Source: Streptomyces luteogriseus (lineage in GTDB: Bacteria; Actinomycetota; Actinomycetes; Streptomycetales; Streptomycetaceae). From it: a DNA stretch of 64,000 nucleotides. The stretch is taken from assembly GCF_014205055.1 (NCBI RefSeq), contig NZ_JACHMS010000001.1:6944001-7008000 (forward strand), written 5' to 3'. A program made the translations under genes and the position numbers. Below, piece after piece: positions 33,987-42,831 of this stretch. Numbering within the stretch: position 1 is the stretch's first letter; each line of letters begins with the position of its first letter. Under the pieces are notes generated by a model. That model was not told where the DNA came from and did no database searches. It saw nothing but the letters and a program-made list of their open reading frames with translations.

Positions 33987-36900
33987 ATGGCCTCGTTGCC
34001 GCCGACCCCTTCCGCAGACAGCCGGGCCCGTGTGTCCGCGCTCCGAGAAGCCCTGGCCACCCGCGTGGTCGTGGCCGACGGAGCGATGGGCACCATGCTC
34101 CAGGCGCAGGACCCCACGCTCGAGGACTTCGAGAATCTCGAGGGCTGCAACGAGATTCTCAACCTGACGCGCCCGGACATCGTCCGTTCGGTCCACTCCG
34201 CATACTTCGACGTCGGCGTGGACTGCGTCGAGACCAACACCTTCGGCGCCAACCTCACCGCCCTCGGCGAGTACGACATCCCCGAGCGCGTCACCGAGCT
34301 GTCCGAGGCCGGTGCCCGGATCGCCCGCGAGGTGGCCGACGAGTTCACCCGCAGCACCGGGCAGCAGCGCTGGGTGCTCGGCTCGATGGGACCCGGCACC
34401 AAGCTGCCCACCCTCGGCCACACCACCTTCGGCGCCATCCGGGACGCCTACCAGCAGAACGCCGAGGGCCTGCTCGCCGGCGGCGCCGACGCGCTGCTCG
34501 TGGAGACCACGCAGGACCTGCTCCAGACCAAGGCCTCCGTCATCGCCGCCCGCCGGGCCATGGAGGCCACCGGCCACTCCGTACCGCTGATCGTCTCGGT
34601 CACCGTCGAGACGACCGGGACGATGCTCCTCGGCTCCGAGATCGGCGCGGCCCTGACCGCCCTGGAACCGCTCGGCATCGACATCATCGGCCTGAACTGC
34701 GCCACGGGCCCGGCCGAGATGAGCGAGCACCTGCGCTTCCTGTCCCGGCACTCGCGCATCCCGCTGTCCTGCATGCCCAACGCGGGCCTGCCGGTGCTGA
34801 CCAAGGACGGCGCGCACTACCCGCTGACCGCGCCCGAGCTGGCCGAGGCGCAGGGCACCTTCGTCCGGGACTACGGCCTCTCCCTCGTCGGCGGCTGCTG
34901 CGGCACCACCCCGGAACACCTGCGGCAGCTGGTCGAGCGTGTCCGGGACACTGCGCCGACCGAGCGCGCCCCGCAGCCCGAGCCGGGCGCGGCCTCCCTG
35001 TACCAGTCGGTGCCGTTCCGGCAGGACACCTCCTACCTGGCCATCGGCGAGCGCACCAACGCCAACGGCTCCAAGAAGTTCCGCGAGGCCATGCTGGACG
35101 GCCGCTGGGACGACTGCGTGGAGATCGCCCGGGAGCAGATCCGCGAGGGCGCGCACATGCTCGACCTGTGCGTGGACTACGTCGGCCGCGACGGTGTCGC
35201 CGACATGGAGGAGCTGGCGGGCCGCTTCGCCACCGCCTCCACCCTGCCCATCGTGCTGGACTCCACCGAGGTCGACGTCGTCCGGGCGGGCCTGGAGAAG
35301 CTCGGCGGGCGCGCGGTGATCAACTCGGTGAACTACGAGGACGGCGACGGCCCCGAGTCCCGCTTCGCCAAGGTCACGGCTCTCGCCCAGGAGCACGGCG
35401 CCGCCCTCATCGCGCTCACCATCGACGAGGAGGGCCAGGCCCGCACCGCCGAGAAGAAGGTCGAGATCGCCGAACGGCTCATCGACGACCTGACCGGCAA
35501 CTGGGGCATCCACGAGGAGGACATCCTCGTCGACTGCCTGACCTTCACCATCTGTACCGGCCAGGAGGAGTCCCGCAAGGACGGCATCGCCACCATCGAG
35601 GGCATCCGGGAGCTCAAGCGGCGCCACCCGAAGGTGCAGACCACGCTCGGCCTGTCCAACATCTCCTTCGGCCTGAACCCGGCCGCCCGCATCCTGCTGA
35701 ACTCCGTCTTCCTCGACGAGTGTGTCAAGGCGGGCCTGGACTCGGCGATCGTGCACGCCTCCAAGATCCTGCCGATCGCCCGCTTCAGCGAGGAGGAGGT
35801 CCAGACGGCCCTGGACCTCATCCACGACCGCCGCGCCGAGGGCTACGACCCGCTGCAGAAGCTCATGCAGCTGTTCGAGGGCGCCACCGCCAAGTCCCTC
35901 AAGGCCGGCAAGGCCGAGGAACTGGCCGCCCTGCCGCTGGACGAGCGCCTCAAGCGGCGCATCATCGACGGCGAGAAGAACGGCCTCGAAGCGGACCTCG
36001 ACGCGGCCCTCCAGGAGCGGCCCGCGCTCGACATCGTCAACGAGACCCTCCTGGACGGCATGAAGGTCGTCGGCGAACTGTTCGGCTCCGGCCAGATGCA
36101 GCTGCCGTTCGTCCTGCAGTCCGCCGAGGTCATGAAGACGGCCGTCGCCCACCTCGAACCGCACATGGAGAAGACCGACGAGGCCGGCAAGGGCACCATC
36201 GTGCTCGCCACCGTGCGCGGCGACGTGCACGACATCGGCAAGAACCTCGTCGACATCATCCTGTCCAACAACGGCTACAACGTCGTCAACCTCGGCATCA
36301 AGCAGCCGGTCTCCGCGATCCTGGAAGCCGCCGAGGAGCACAAGGCCGACGTCATCGGCATGTCCGGCCTGCTGGTGAAGTCCACGGTGATCATGAAGGA
36401 GAACCTGGAGGAGCTCAACCAGCGCGGCCTGGCCTCCGGCTACCCGGTCATCCTCGGCGGCGCCGCCCTCACCCGCGCCTACGTCGAACAGGACCTGCAC
36501 GAGATCTACCAGGGCGAGGTCCGCTACGCCCGCGACGCCTTCGAGGGGCTGCGCCTGATGGACGCCCTCATCGGCGTCAAGCGGGGCGTGCCCGGCGCGA
36601 AGCTGCCCGAACTCAAGCAGCGCCGGGTCAGGGCCGCGGCCCCGGCCGCCGCGGAGGAGCGCCCCGAGGAGGGACATGTCCGCTCCGACGTGGCCACCGA
36701 CAACCCCGTCCCCGAGCCGCCCTTCCGCGGCACCCGCGTGATCAAGGGCATCCAGCTCAAGGAGTACGCGAGCTGGCTCGACGAGGGCGCCCTGTTCAAG
36801 GGTCAGTGGGGCCTGAAGCAGGCCCGCACCGGCGAGGGCCCGTCCTACGAGGAACTCGTCGAGAGCGAGGGCCGGCCCCGGCTGCGCGGCCTGCTCGACC

Positions 36901-37502
36901 GGCTCCAGACGGAGAACATGCTGGAGGCGGCCGTGGTGTACGGCTACTTCCCGTGCGTCTCCAAGGACGACGACCTGATCATCCTCGACGAGCAGGGCAA
37001 CGAGCGCACCCGCTTCACCTTCCCGCGCCAGCGCCGGGGCCGCCGCCTGTGCCTGGCCGACTTCTTCCGCCCGGAGGAGTCCGGCGAGACCGACGTCGTC
37101 GGCCTCCAGGTCGTCACCGTCGGCTCGCGCATCGGCGAGGAGACCGCGCGGCTCTTCGAGGCCAACGCCTACCGCGACTACCTCGAACTGCACGGCCTGT
37201 CCGTGCAGCTGGCCGAGGCGCTCGCCGAGTACTGGCACGCCCGAGTCCGCTCCGAGCTCGGCTTCGCCGGCGAGGACCCCGACGAGATGCAGGGCATGTT
37301 CGAGCTGAAGTACCGGGGCGCCCGCTTCTCCCTCGGCTACGGCGCCTGCCCCAACCTGGAGGACCGGGCCAAGATCGCCGACCTGCTCGAACCGGAGCGC
37401 ATCGGCGTCGAGCTGTCCGAGGAGTTCCAGCTGCACCCCGAGCAGTCCACGGACGCCATCGTGATCCACCACCCGGAGGCCAAGTACTTCAACGCCCGCT
37501 GA
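33987..37502 (+). CDS. metH: Cobalamin-dependent methionine synthase
   Basis: A 1171-residue four-module enzyme. The homocysteine-binding barrel has zinc ligands Cys238 (GLNCATGP) and Cys304-Cys305 (GGCCGTTP). The pterin-binding barrel (about 340-620) includes YLAIGERTNANGSKKF. The cobalamin domain has DVHDIGKN with axial ligand His748. The reactivation domain (about 870-1171) ends with GYGACPNLEDRAKI and the His/Glu-rich tail. It transfers a methyl group from methyltetrahydrofolate to homocysteine. ATG 33987 after GAGGGAGCC. I found no cobalamin riboswitch upstream. Confidence 0.96.
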   Translation: MASLPPTPSADSRARVSALREALATRVVVADGAMGTMLQAQDPTLEDFENLEGCNEILNLTRPDIVRSVHSAYFDVGVDCVETNTFGANLTALGEYDIPERVTELSEAGARIAREVADEFTRSTGQQRWVLGSMGPGTKLPTLGHTTFGAIRDAYQQNAEGLLAGGADALLVETTQDLLQTKASVIAARRAMEATGHSVPLIVSVTVETTGTMLLGSEIGAALTALEPLGIDIIGLNCATGPAEMSEHLRFLSRHSRIPLSCMPNAGLPVLTKDGAHYPLTAPELAEAQGTFVRDYGLSLVGGCCGTTPEHLRQLVERVRDTAPTERAPQPEPGAASLYQSVPFRQDTSYLAIGERTNANGSKKFREAMLDGRWDDCVEIAREQIREGAHMLDLCVDYVGRDGVADMEELAGRFATASTLPIVLDSTEVDVVRAGLEKLGGRAVINSVNYEDGDGPESRFAKVTALAQEHGAALIALTIDEEGQARTAEKKVEIAERLIDDLTGNWGIHEEDILVDCLTFTICTGQEESRKDGIATIEGIRELKRRHPKVQTTLGLSNISFGLNPAARILLNSVFLDECVKAGLDSAIVHASKILPIARFSEEEVQTALDLIHDRRAEGYDPLQKLMQLFEGATAKSLKAGKAEELAALPLDERLKRRIIDGEKNGLEADLDAALQERPALDIVNETLLDGMKVVGELFGSGQMQLPFVLQSAEVMKTAVAHLEPHMEKTDEAGKGTIVLATVRGDVHDIGKNLVDIILSNNGYNVVNLGIKQPVSAILEAAEEHKADVIGMSGLLVKSTVIMKENLEELNQRGLASGYPVILGGAALTRAYVEQDLHEIYQGEVRYARDAFEGLRLMDALIGVKRGVPGAKLPELKQRRVRAAAPAAAEERPEEGHVRSDVATDNPVPEPPFRGTRVIKGIQLKEYASWLDEGALFKGQWGLKQARTGEGPSYEELVESEGRPRLRGLLDRLQTENMLEAAVVYGYFPCVSKDDDLIILDEQGNERTRFTFPRQRRGRRLCLADFFRPEESGETDVVGLQVVTVGSRIGEETARLFEANAYRDYLELHGLSVQLAEALAEYWHARVRSELGFAGEDPDEMQGMFELKYRGARFSLGYGACPNLEDRAKIADLLEPERIGVELSEEFQLHPEQSTDAIVIHHPEAKYFNAR

Positions 37503-37573
37503 GCCGCCCCACCGCGCACACGGGCCAAAAGAGGCGCTTCGGCCGCGCACGACGTAGACTGGTCGGTCCACCG

Positions 37574-37604
37574 CAGGCCGGTTCCCCTCGTGGGAGCCGG
37601 CCTG
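37574..37604 (+). terminator. Terminator after metH
   Basis: CAGGCCGGTTCCC pairs with GGGAGCCGGCCTG (one G-U) with a five-base loop, 72 bases after the metH stop and just before the HAD gene. Confidence 0.6.
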
Positions 37605-37628
37605 AACGTCCCTCAAGGAGGTACGTGG

Positions 37629-38330
37629 ATGACCAGTACGGTCCCCGCGATCGGAACCCGCACAGCCGAAGGATCGGCCCTCCAAGCCGTGCTCCTCGAC
37701 ATGGACGGCACCCTGGTGGACACGGAGGGCTTCTGGTGGGACGTCGAGGTCGAGGTCTTCGCCTCCCTCGGCCACACGCTCGACGAGTCCTGGCGCCATG
37801 TCGTGGTCGGCGGCCCCATGACCCGTAGCGCGGGCTTCCTCATCGAGGCCACCGGCGCCGACATCCCCCTCGACGAGCTCACCGTGCTCCTGAACGACGG
37901 CTTCGAGGCCCGCATCGGCCACGCCCTGCCGCTGATGCCGGGCGCCGGGCGGCTGCTCGCCGAGCTGTACGAGTACGAGATCCCCACCGCCCTCGTCTCC
38001 GCCTCCCACCGGCGCATCATCGACCGCGTCCTGACCTCGCTCGGCGCCCACCACTTCGGTCTGACGGTCGCCGGTGACGAGGTGCCGCGCACCAAGCCCC
38101 ACCCCGACCCCTACCTCGCCGCCGCCTCCGGGCTCGGCGTGGACCCGGCCCGCTGCGCCGTCGTCGAGGACACCGCGACCGGGGTCGCCGCCGCCGAGGC
38201 CGCGGGCTGCCACGTCGTGGCCGTGCCCTCCGTGGCCCCCATCGCCCCGGCCCTGCGCCGCACGGTCGTGACCTCCCTCGAAGAGGTCGACCTGACATTT
38301 CTGCACGGGCTGATGACGGAAATGCGCTAG
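37629..38330 (+). CDS. HAD-superfamily hydrolase (beta-phosphoglucomutase-like)
   Basis: A 233-residue haloacid dehalogenase-like enzyme. Motif I is LLDMDGTLVDTEG (nucleophile Asp). The cap domain is helical, motif II is ALVSASHRR, motif III Lys lies in PRTKPHPDPYL and motif IV is CAVVEDTATGVAAAEAAGC. This subclass includes phosphatases and phosphoglucomutases of small sugars; the substrate is unknown. ATG 37629 sits after GGAGGT. A terminator separates it from metH, so it likely has independent or read-through expression. Confidence 0.87.
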   Translation: MTSTVPAIGTRTAEGSALQAVLLDMDGTLVDTEGFWWDVEVEVFASLGHTLDESWRHVVVGGPMTRSAGFLIEATGADIPLDELTVLLNDGFEARIGHALPLMPGAGRLLAELYEYEIPTALVSASHRRIIDRVLTSLGAHHFGLTVAGDEVPRTKPHPDPYLAAASGLGVDPARCAVVEDTATGVAAAEAAGCHVVAVPSVAPIAPALRRTVVTSLEEVDLTFLHGLMTEMR

Positions 38331-38360
38331 GCGTTCACCCAGCGTGCAGCGGCGTTAGAG

Positions 38361-38414
38361 CGGTAATTCCGAAGGCGAATTCGAACCCCGACGGACGAGC
38401 GAATTCGCGTACCG
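38361..38414. promoter_or_regulatory. Large dyad in the gap after the HAD gene
   Basis: GCGAATTCG at 38375-38383 and GCGAATTCGC at 38399-38408 form a dyad flanked by CGGTA and TACCG (38361-38365, 38410-38414). It starts 31 bases after the HAD stop and lies far upstream of the solute-binding gene. It may be a terminator or operator. The rest of the 409-base gap 38331-38739 shows nothing I can name. Confidence 0.35.
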
Positions 38415-38739
38415 CCGAACCCGTTCACGCGTGTGACGTTCCCCACGCGGTCCGGGGTCGACAGCCGATCCGACGTGTGCTGGGTACCCCCTCCAAGGGG
38501 CCGCGAGCGTGCCCTTGTGTCCCGATTGATGGAACGCTGCACCAAAGCTTCCACTGTCGGGCCTTCGGTCTGTCCACGCCCGGTTCCGCAGCGTGATGGG
38601 TGCTCAACTCCGGTGGCTGCGAACCCTCCTGCCGGCCCCGACTAATCTCGTCGCGAGAACATCGCCCCACCCCCGTGATCCGCTGCGCCACCCCTGCATG
38701 CCGGATACACGGAGTCGACAGCTCTGGAGAAACTCGAGC

Positions 38740-40344
38740 ATGAACCGCAAGACTTTGGTGCTGCCGGCCGTGATCGGCCTGCTCGCGCCGGTGCTCGCCG
38801 CCTGCGGCGGGTCCGACGGCGGGAGCGGCGACAGCGGCGCGATCGTCGTCGGCACCACGGACCGGTTCACCGCCTCGAAGGACGCCCCCGCGCCCCTCGA
38901 CCCCGCCTACGCCTACGACGTCGGCACCTGGAACATCCTGCGCCAGACCGTGCAGACCCTGATGATCCAGCCGCGCGGCGAGGGCGAGCCCGTACCGGAG
39001 GCCGCCGAGCGGTGCGGCTTCACCGACACCGGCAACGAGCGCTACGCCTGCACCCTCCGCGACGGCCTGACGTTCGCCGACGGCAACGCTGTCACGGCGG
39101 CCGATGTGAAGTACTCCATCGACCGCGCCCGCTCCCTCAAGGCCGACAGCGGTGTGTTCGCACTGCTGTCCACCATCGACACCGTCGAGACACAAGGCGA
39201 CCGCGAGGTCATCTTCCACCTCAAGACCGCCGACGCGACCTTCCCGTACAAGCTGTCGACCCCGGTCGCCGGCATCGTCGAGCCCGACGAGTACCCGAAG
39301 AACAAGCTGCGCGACGGCTTCGACCTGGAAGGCTCCGGCCCCTACACCTTCAAGGCCGACGTCGAGAACGGCGAACTGGTCAAGGCCGAGTTCACCGAGA
39401 ACCCCGACTACAAGGGGACCCTCAAGGTGAACAACGACAAGGTCGACATGGTCTCCTTCAAGGACGCCGACGCCATGGGCGAGGCCCTGGACAAGGGCGA
39501 CATCGACCTGATGACCCGTGCCATGTCGCCGGACCAGATCCGCAAGCTCTCGGGGGACGCGGACACCGACGTCGACCTCGTCGAGATGCCCGGCCTCGAG
39601 ATCCGCTACCTGGGCTTCAACACCGACGCCCCGACGGTGAAGTCCAAGGCCGTGCGCCAGGCGATGGCCCAGGTCGTCAACCGCAGCGCACTGATCTCCA
39701 AGGTCTACGGCTCCCAGGCCGAGCCGCTGTACTCGCTGGTCCCGGCCAGCGTCACCGGCCACTCCAACTCGTTCTTCAACAAGTACGGCGAGCCCAGCGT
39801 CACCAAGGCCCGTTCCCTGCTCGAGCAGGCGAACATCACCACGCCCGTGAAGCTGACGCTGCACTACACCACCGACCACTACGGCCCGGCGACCAAGAAG
39901 GAGTTCGAGGTCCTGCGCGAGCAGCTCAACTCCAGCGGCCTGTTCGACGTCGGCATCAAGGGCACCCCCTGGGACACGTTCCGCCCGGCCGAGAAGAAGG
40001 GCGAGTACGACGTCTACGGCATGGGCTGGTTCCCGGACTTCCCGGACGCCGACAACTTCCTCGCGCCGTTCCTCGACGCGGACAACACCCTCGGCTCGCC
40101 GTACGACAACCGGCAGATCCGCAACACCCTGATCCCGGAATCCCGCCGTGAAGCGGACCGGCTGTCCGCCTCCACCAGCCTGACGGACATTCAGGACATC
40201 GTCGCCGGCGACGTGCCGGTGCTGCCGCTGTGGCAGGGCAAGCAGTACGTCGCCGCACGCGACGACGTCACGGGTACCGCCTACGCGCTCAACTCCGCCT
40301 CGACGCTCCAGCTGTGGGAGCTCGGGCGGGGCGTGAGCGGCTGA
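38740..40344 (+). CDS. Solute-binding lipoprotein, peptide/nickel ABC type (SBP_bac_5)
   Basis: A 534-residue lipoprotein. Signal peptide and lipobox end at Cys22 (VLAACGGS), then a Gly/Ser linker precedes the family 5 binding fold, with segments DGLTFADGNAVTAADVKYSI and DVYGMGWFPDFPDADNFLAP. It should bind an oligopeptide or similar ligand outside the membrane. The ATG at 38740 follows GGAG 13 bases upstream; an earlier ATG would place the lipobox too far in. It is followed by a second, related binding protein, but no permease or ATPase gene is adjacent. Confidence 0.88.
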   Translation: MNRKTLVLPAVIGLLAPVLAACGGSDGGSGDSGAIVVGTTDRFTASKDAPAPLDPAYAYDVGTWNILRQTVQTLMIQPRGEGEPVPEAAERCGFTDTGNERYACTLRDGLTFADGNAVTAADVKYSIDRARSLKADSGVFALLSTIDTVETQGDREVIFHLKTADATFPYKLSTPVAGIVEPDEYPKNKLRDGFDLEGSGPYTFKADVENGELVKAEFTENPDYKGTLKVNNDKVDMVSFKDADAMGEALDKGDIDLMTRAMSPDQIRKLSGDADTDVDLVEMPGLEIRYLGFNTDAPTVKSKAVRQAMAQVVNRSALISKVYGSQAEPLYSLVPASVTGHSNSFFNKYGEPSVTKARSLLEQANITTPVKLTLHYTTDHYGPATKKEFEVLREQLNSSGLFDVGIKGTPWDTFRPAEKKGEYDVYGMGWFPDFPDADNFLAPFLDADNTLGSPYDNRQIRNTLIPESRREADRLSASTSLTDIQDIVAGDVPVLPLWQGKQYVAARDDVTGTAYALNSASTLQLWELGRGVSG

Positions 40345-40357
40345 CGGACCCACAGGA

Positions 40358-40389
40358 TCCCCGGGGCCTGTGACCGCGGCCCCCGGGGA
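40358..40389 (+). terminator. Hairpin between the two solute-binding genes
   Basis: TCCCCGGGG pairs with CCCCGGGGA around a loop of about 14 bases, 13 bases after the first gene. It could attenuate read-through to the second. Confidence 0.4.
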
Positions 40390-40452
40390 GCCGTGCCCCG
40401 GAGCCGGGGACAGGCTCCGGGAGTTCTCGAGAACCGACGACAAGGCACACAC

Positions 40453-42036
40453 GTGAAGATACGCAACCAGTGGCCGGTCCTGCCCATCGTGGCGGGCCTC
40501 GCCTCCGGACTGCTGACCGGCTGCGGCACGGAGAGCGGAGACTCCGCGGGGGACGGCTCCAACGTGGTGGTGGGGATGTCCGACGACGTCCTGGCCACGG
40601 ACCCGGCCTCCGGCTACGACCCCGGCTCCTGGCTGTTGTTCAACAACGTCTTCCAGTCCCTGCTCAGCTTCCCCAAGGGCGCCACGGAACCGCAGCCGGA
40701 GGCCGCCGAGAGCTGCGCGTTCACCGACACGCAGACCACGGTCTACAAGTGCACGCTGAAGGACGGCCTCAAGTTCAGCAACGGTGACGAGCTCACCTCC
40801 GAGGACGTCAAGTTCTCCTTCGACCGCATGCTGAAGATCAACGACCCCGACGGGCCCGCGATCATGTTCCCCATGCTCGACAAGGTCGAGACCCCGGACG
40901 CGAAGACGGTCGTCTTCCGCCTCAACACCGCCGACGCCACCTTCCCGAGCAAGATCGCCTCCGGTGCCGGCTCCATCGTCGACCACGGCCAGTACGACGC
41001 GGACGGGCTCCGCAAGGACGGCAAGGCGATCGGCTCCGGCCCCTACCAGCTCGACTCGTTCGACGACGGCCAGGCAGTCTTCTCCGTCAACGAGAACTAC
41101 AAGGGCACCGCCAAGGTGAACAACACCGGCGTGACGCTCAAGTTCTTCGACGGCGACCAGACGGCCCTGAAGCAGGCCATCCAGAACGGAGACGTCGACA
41201 TCGCCTACCGCGGTCTCACCGCGGGCGACATCGCCGACACCGAGAAGGCCGACGACGGCACCGGCGTCGAGGTCGTCGAGGGCAGCAGCGCCGAAGTCCA
41301 GCACCTGGTGTTCAACATGGACGACCCGGTCGCCGGAAAGCTCGGCGTCCGCAAGGCCATCGCCCACCTGCTCGACCGCGAAGCCCTCATCAAGAACGTC
41401 TACCAGGGCACCGCCACCCCGCTGTACTCGATCATCCCGGCCGGCATCGCGGGCCACAACACGGCCTTCTTCGACACCTACGGCGCCCGCCCGTCCAGGG
41501 CGAAGGCCCAGGCCGCGCTCCGCAAGGACGGCATCACCGGCAAGGTGAAGCTCACACTCTGGTCGACCCCGTCCCGCTACGGCCCCGCGACCGACCAGGA
41601 GCTGAACGCCATCGCCGGCCAGCTCAACGCCAGCGGCCTGTTCGACGCCGACGTCAAGTCCGTCCCCTTCGGCCGGTACGAGAAGGACATCGCCGCCGGC
41701 AAGTACGGCGTCTACGTGAAGGGCTGGGTGCCGGACTACCCCGACGCCGACAACTTCACGGCCCCCTTCTTCGGCAAGGGCAACGTGCTGAGCAACAACT
41801 ACGACAACGGCACGATCACCGGTTCGCTCATCCCGCGCACCGCCGCACTGACCAACCGGGCCGCCACGGACAAGGAGTTCGGCGAGCTGCAGGACATCGT
41901 CGCCGACGAACTCCCCGTCCTGCCGGTGTGGCAGGCCAAGCAGTACGCGGTCGTCCGCGACGGCGTCTACGGCCTGGAGTACTGCCTCGACGCGTCGACG
42001 GTCTTCCGCTTCTGGGAGCTCAGCAAGGACGCCTGA
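40453..42036 (+). CDS. Second solute-binding lipoprotein (SBP_bac_5)
   Basis: A 527-residue lipoprotein with lipobox Cys24 (LLTGCGTES). The body follows the same family 5 fold as its neighbour, with parallel segments (DGLKFSNGDELTSEDVKFSF; YVKGWVPDYPDADNFTAP; ELPVLPVWQAKQYAVVRD), so the pair arose by duplication. The GTG at 40453 opens a basic signal peptide MKIRNQWPVL. It lies 108 bases after the first gene with a hairpin between. Ligand unknown; the partner ABC permease is not in this window. Confidence 0.88.
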   Translation: MKIRNQWPVLPIVAGLASGLLTGCGTESGDSAGDGSNVVVGMSDDVLATDPASGYDPGSWLLFNNVFQSLLSFPKGATEPQPEAAESCAFTDTQTTVYKCTLKDGLKFSNGDELTSEDVKFSFDRMLKINDPDGPAIMFPMLDKVETPDAKTVVFRLNTADATFPSKIASGAGSIVDHGQYDADGLRKDGKAIGSGPYQLDSFDDGQAVFSVNENYKGTAKVNNTGVTLKFFDGDQTALKQAIQNGDVDIAYRGLTAGDIADTEKADDGTGVEVVEGSSAEVQHLVFNMDDPVAGKLGVRKAIAHLLDREALIKNVYQGTATPLYSIIPAGIAGHNTAFFDTYGARPSRAKAQAALRKDGITGKVKLTLWSTPSRYGPATDQELNAIAGQLNASGLFDADVKSVPFGRYEKDIAAGKYGVYVKGWVPDYPDADNFTAPFFGKGNVLSNNYDNGTITGSLIPRTAALTNRAATDKEFGELQDIVADELPVLPVWQAKQYAVVRDGVYGLEYCLDASTVFRFWELSKDA

Positions 42037-42052
42037 CGCACCGAAGTGAAGA

Positions 42053-42083
42053 AGGGCGCCTCCCGCACGGCGGGGGGCGCCCT
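42053..42083. terminator. Terminator between the solute-binding gene and the response regulator
   Basis: AGGGCGCCTCCC pairs with the GGGG-GGCGCCCT arm across a seven-base loop in the 69-base convergent gap. It serves both strands. Confidence 0.7.
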
Positions 42084-42105
42084 CTCACATACCGGCTCGC
42101 TGCCG

Positions 42106-42777
42106 CTACTGCGCCCCGGGGCGCACCAGCCCGCTCTCGTACGCGTACACCGCCGCCTGGACGCGGTCGCGCAGGCCCAGCTTGGTCAGCACATGCCCGA
42201 CGTGCGTCTTGACGGTGGTCTCGCTGACGAACAGGTCGGCGGCGATCTCCGCGTTGGACAGCCCGCGCGCCACCAGCTTCAGCACCTCGACCTCGCGGTC
42301 GGTGAGCGTGTGCAGCGTGTCCGGCACCGGCTCGTCCCCCGACGGCAGATGCGTGGCGTACTTGTCGAGCAGCCGGCGCGTGATGCTCGGCGCGAGCATG
42401 GCCTCACCGGCCGCCACGACCCGGATGGCCTGCACCAGCTCGTTGGCGGGCGCGTCCTTCAGCAGGAACCCGCTGGCGCCGGCGCGCAGCGCCTCCACCA
42501 CGTACTCGTCGAGGTCGAAGGTCGTCAGCACCAGCACCTTCGCCGGGCCGTCCCGCCCCGGCCCGGTGATCTGCCGGGTCGCCTCCACTCCGTCCATCCG
42601 CGGCATACGGATGTCCATCAGAACCACATCGGGCTGTAGCGCACGCACCTGGTCGAGTGCCTGCAGTCCGTCACCGGCCTCCCCGACGACCGCGATGTCC
42701 TGCTCGGCCTCCAGGATCATCCGGAAGCCGGTACGGAGCAGCGGCTGGTCGTCGACCAGTAGGACGCGGATGGCCAC
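42106..42777 (-). CDS. NarL/LuxR-family response regulator
   Basis: A 223-residue two-component regulator. The receiver domain has acidic pocket VDD (residues 8-10), phospho-acceptor Asp55 in VVLMDIRMPRMDG, Thr in VLTTFD and Lys in GFLLKDAP. The C-terminal LuxR helix-turn-helix is LTDREVEVLKLVARGLSNAE. No sensor kinase gene lies next to it, so it is an orphan in this window. Its target genes are unknown. ATG start; minus strand, 54 bases from the RecB-like gene's stop. Confidence 0.92.
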   Translation of the reverse strand: MAIRVLLVDDQPLLRTGFRMILEAEQDIAVVGEAGDGLQALDQVRALQPDVVLMDIRMPRMDGVEATRQITGPGRDGPAKVLVLTTFDLDEYVVEALRAGASGFLLKDAPANELVQAIRVVAAGEAMLAPSITRRLLDKYATHLPSGDEPVPDTLHTLTDREVEVLKLVARGLSNAEIAADLFVSETTVKTHVGHVLTKLGLRDRVQAAVYAYESGLVRPGAQ

Positions 42778-42831
42778 GTAAGTCTCCTTCGCTCGTCCGG
42801 CCCCATTCTGCCCTGCGCGGGCCCGCCCGAC

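Noticed and set aside
32772..38306. A 1844-residue open frame on the minus strand opposite metH
   Set aside because: It is a high-GC shadow frame. The plus strand encodes full-length MetH with zinc and cobalamin motifs, and the shadow has repetitive Gly/Val/Arg composition without motifs.
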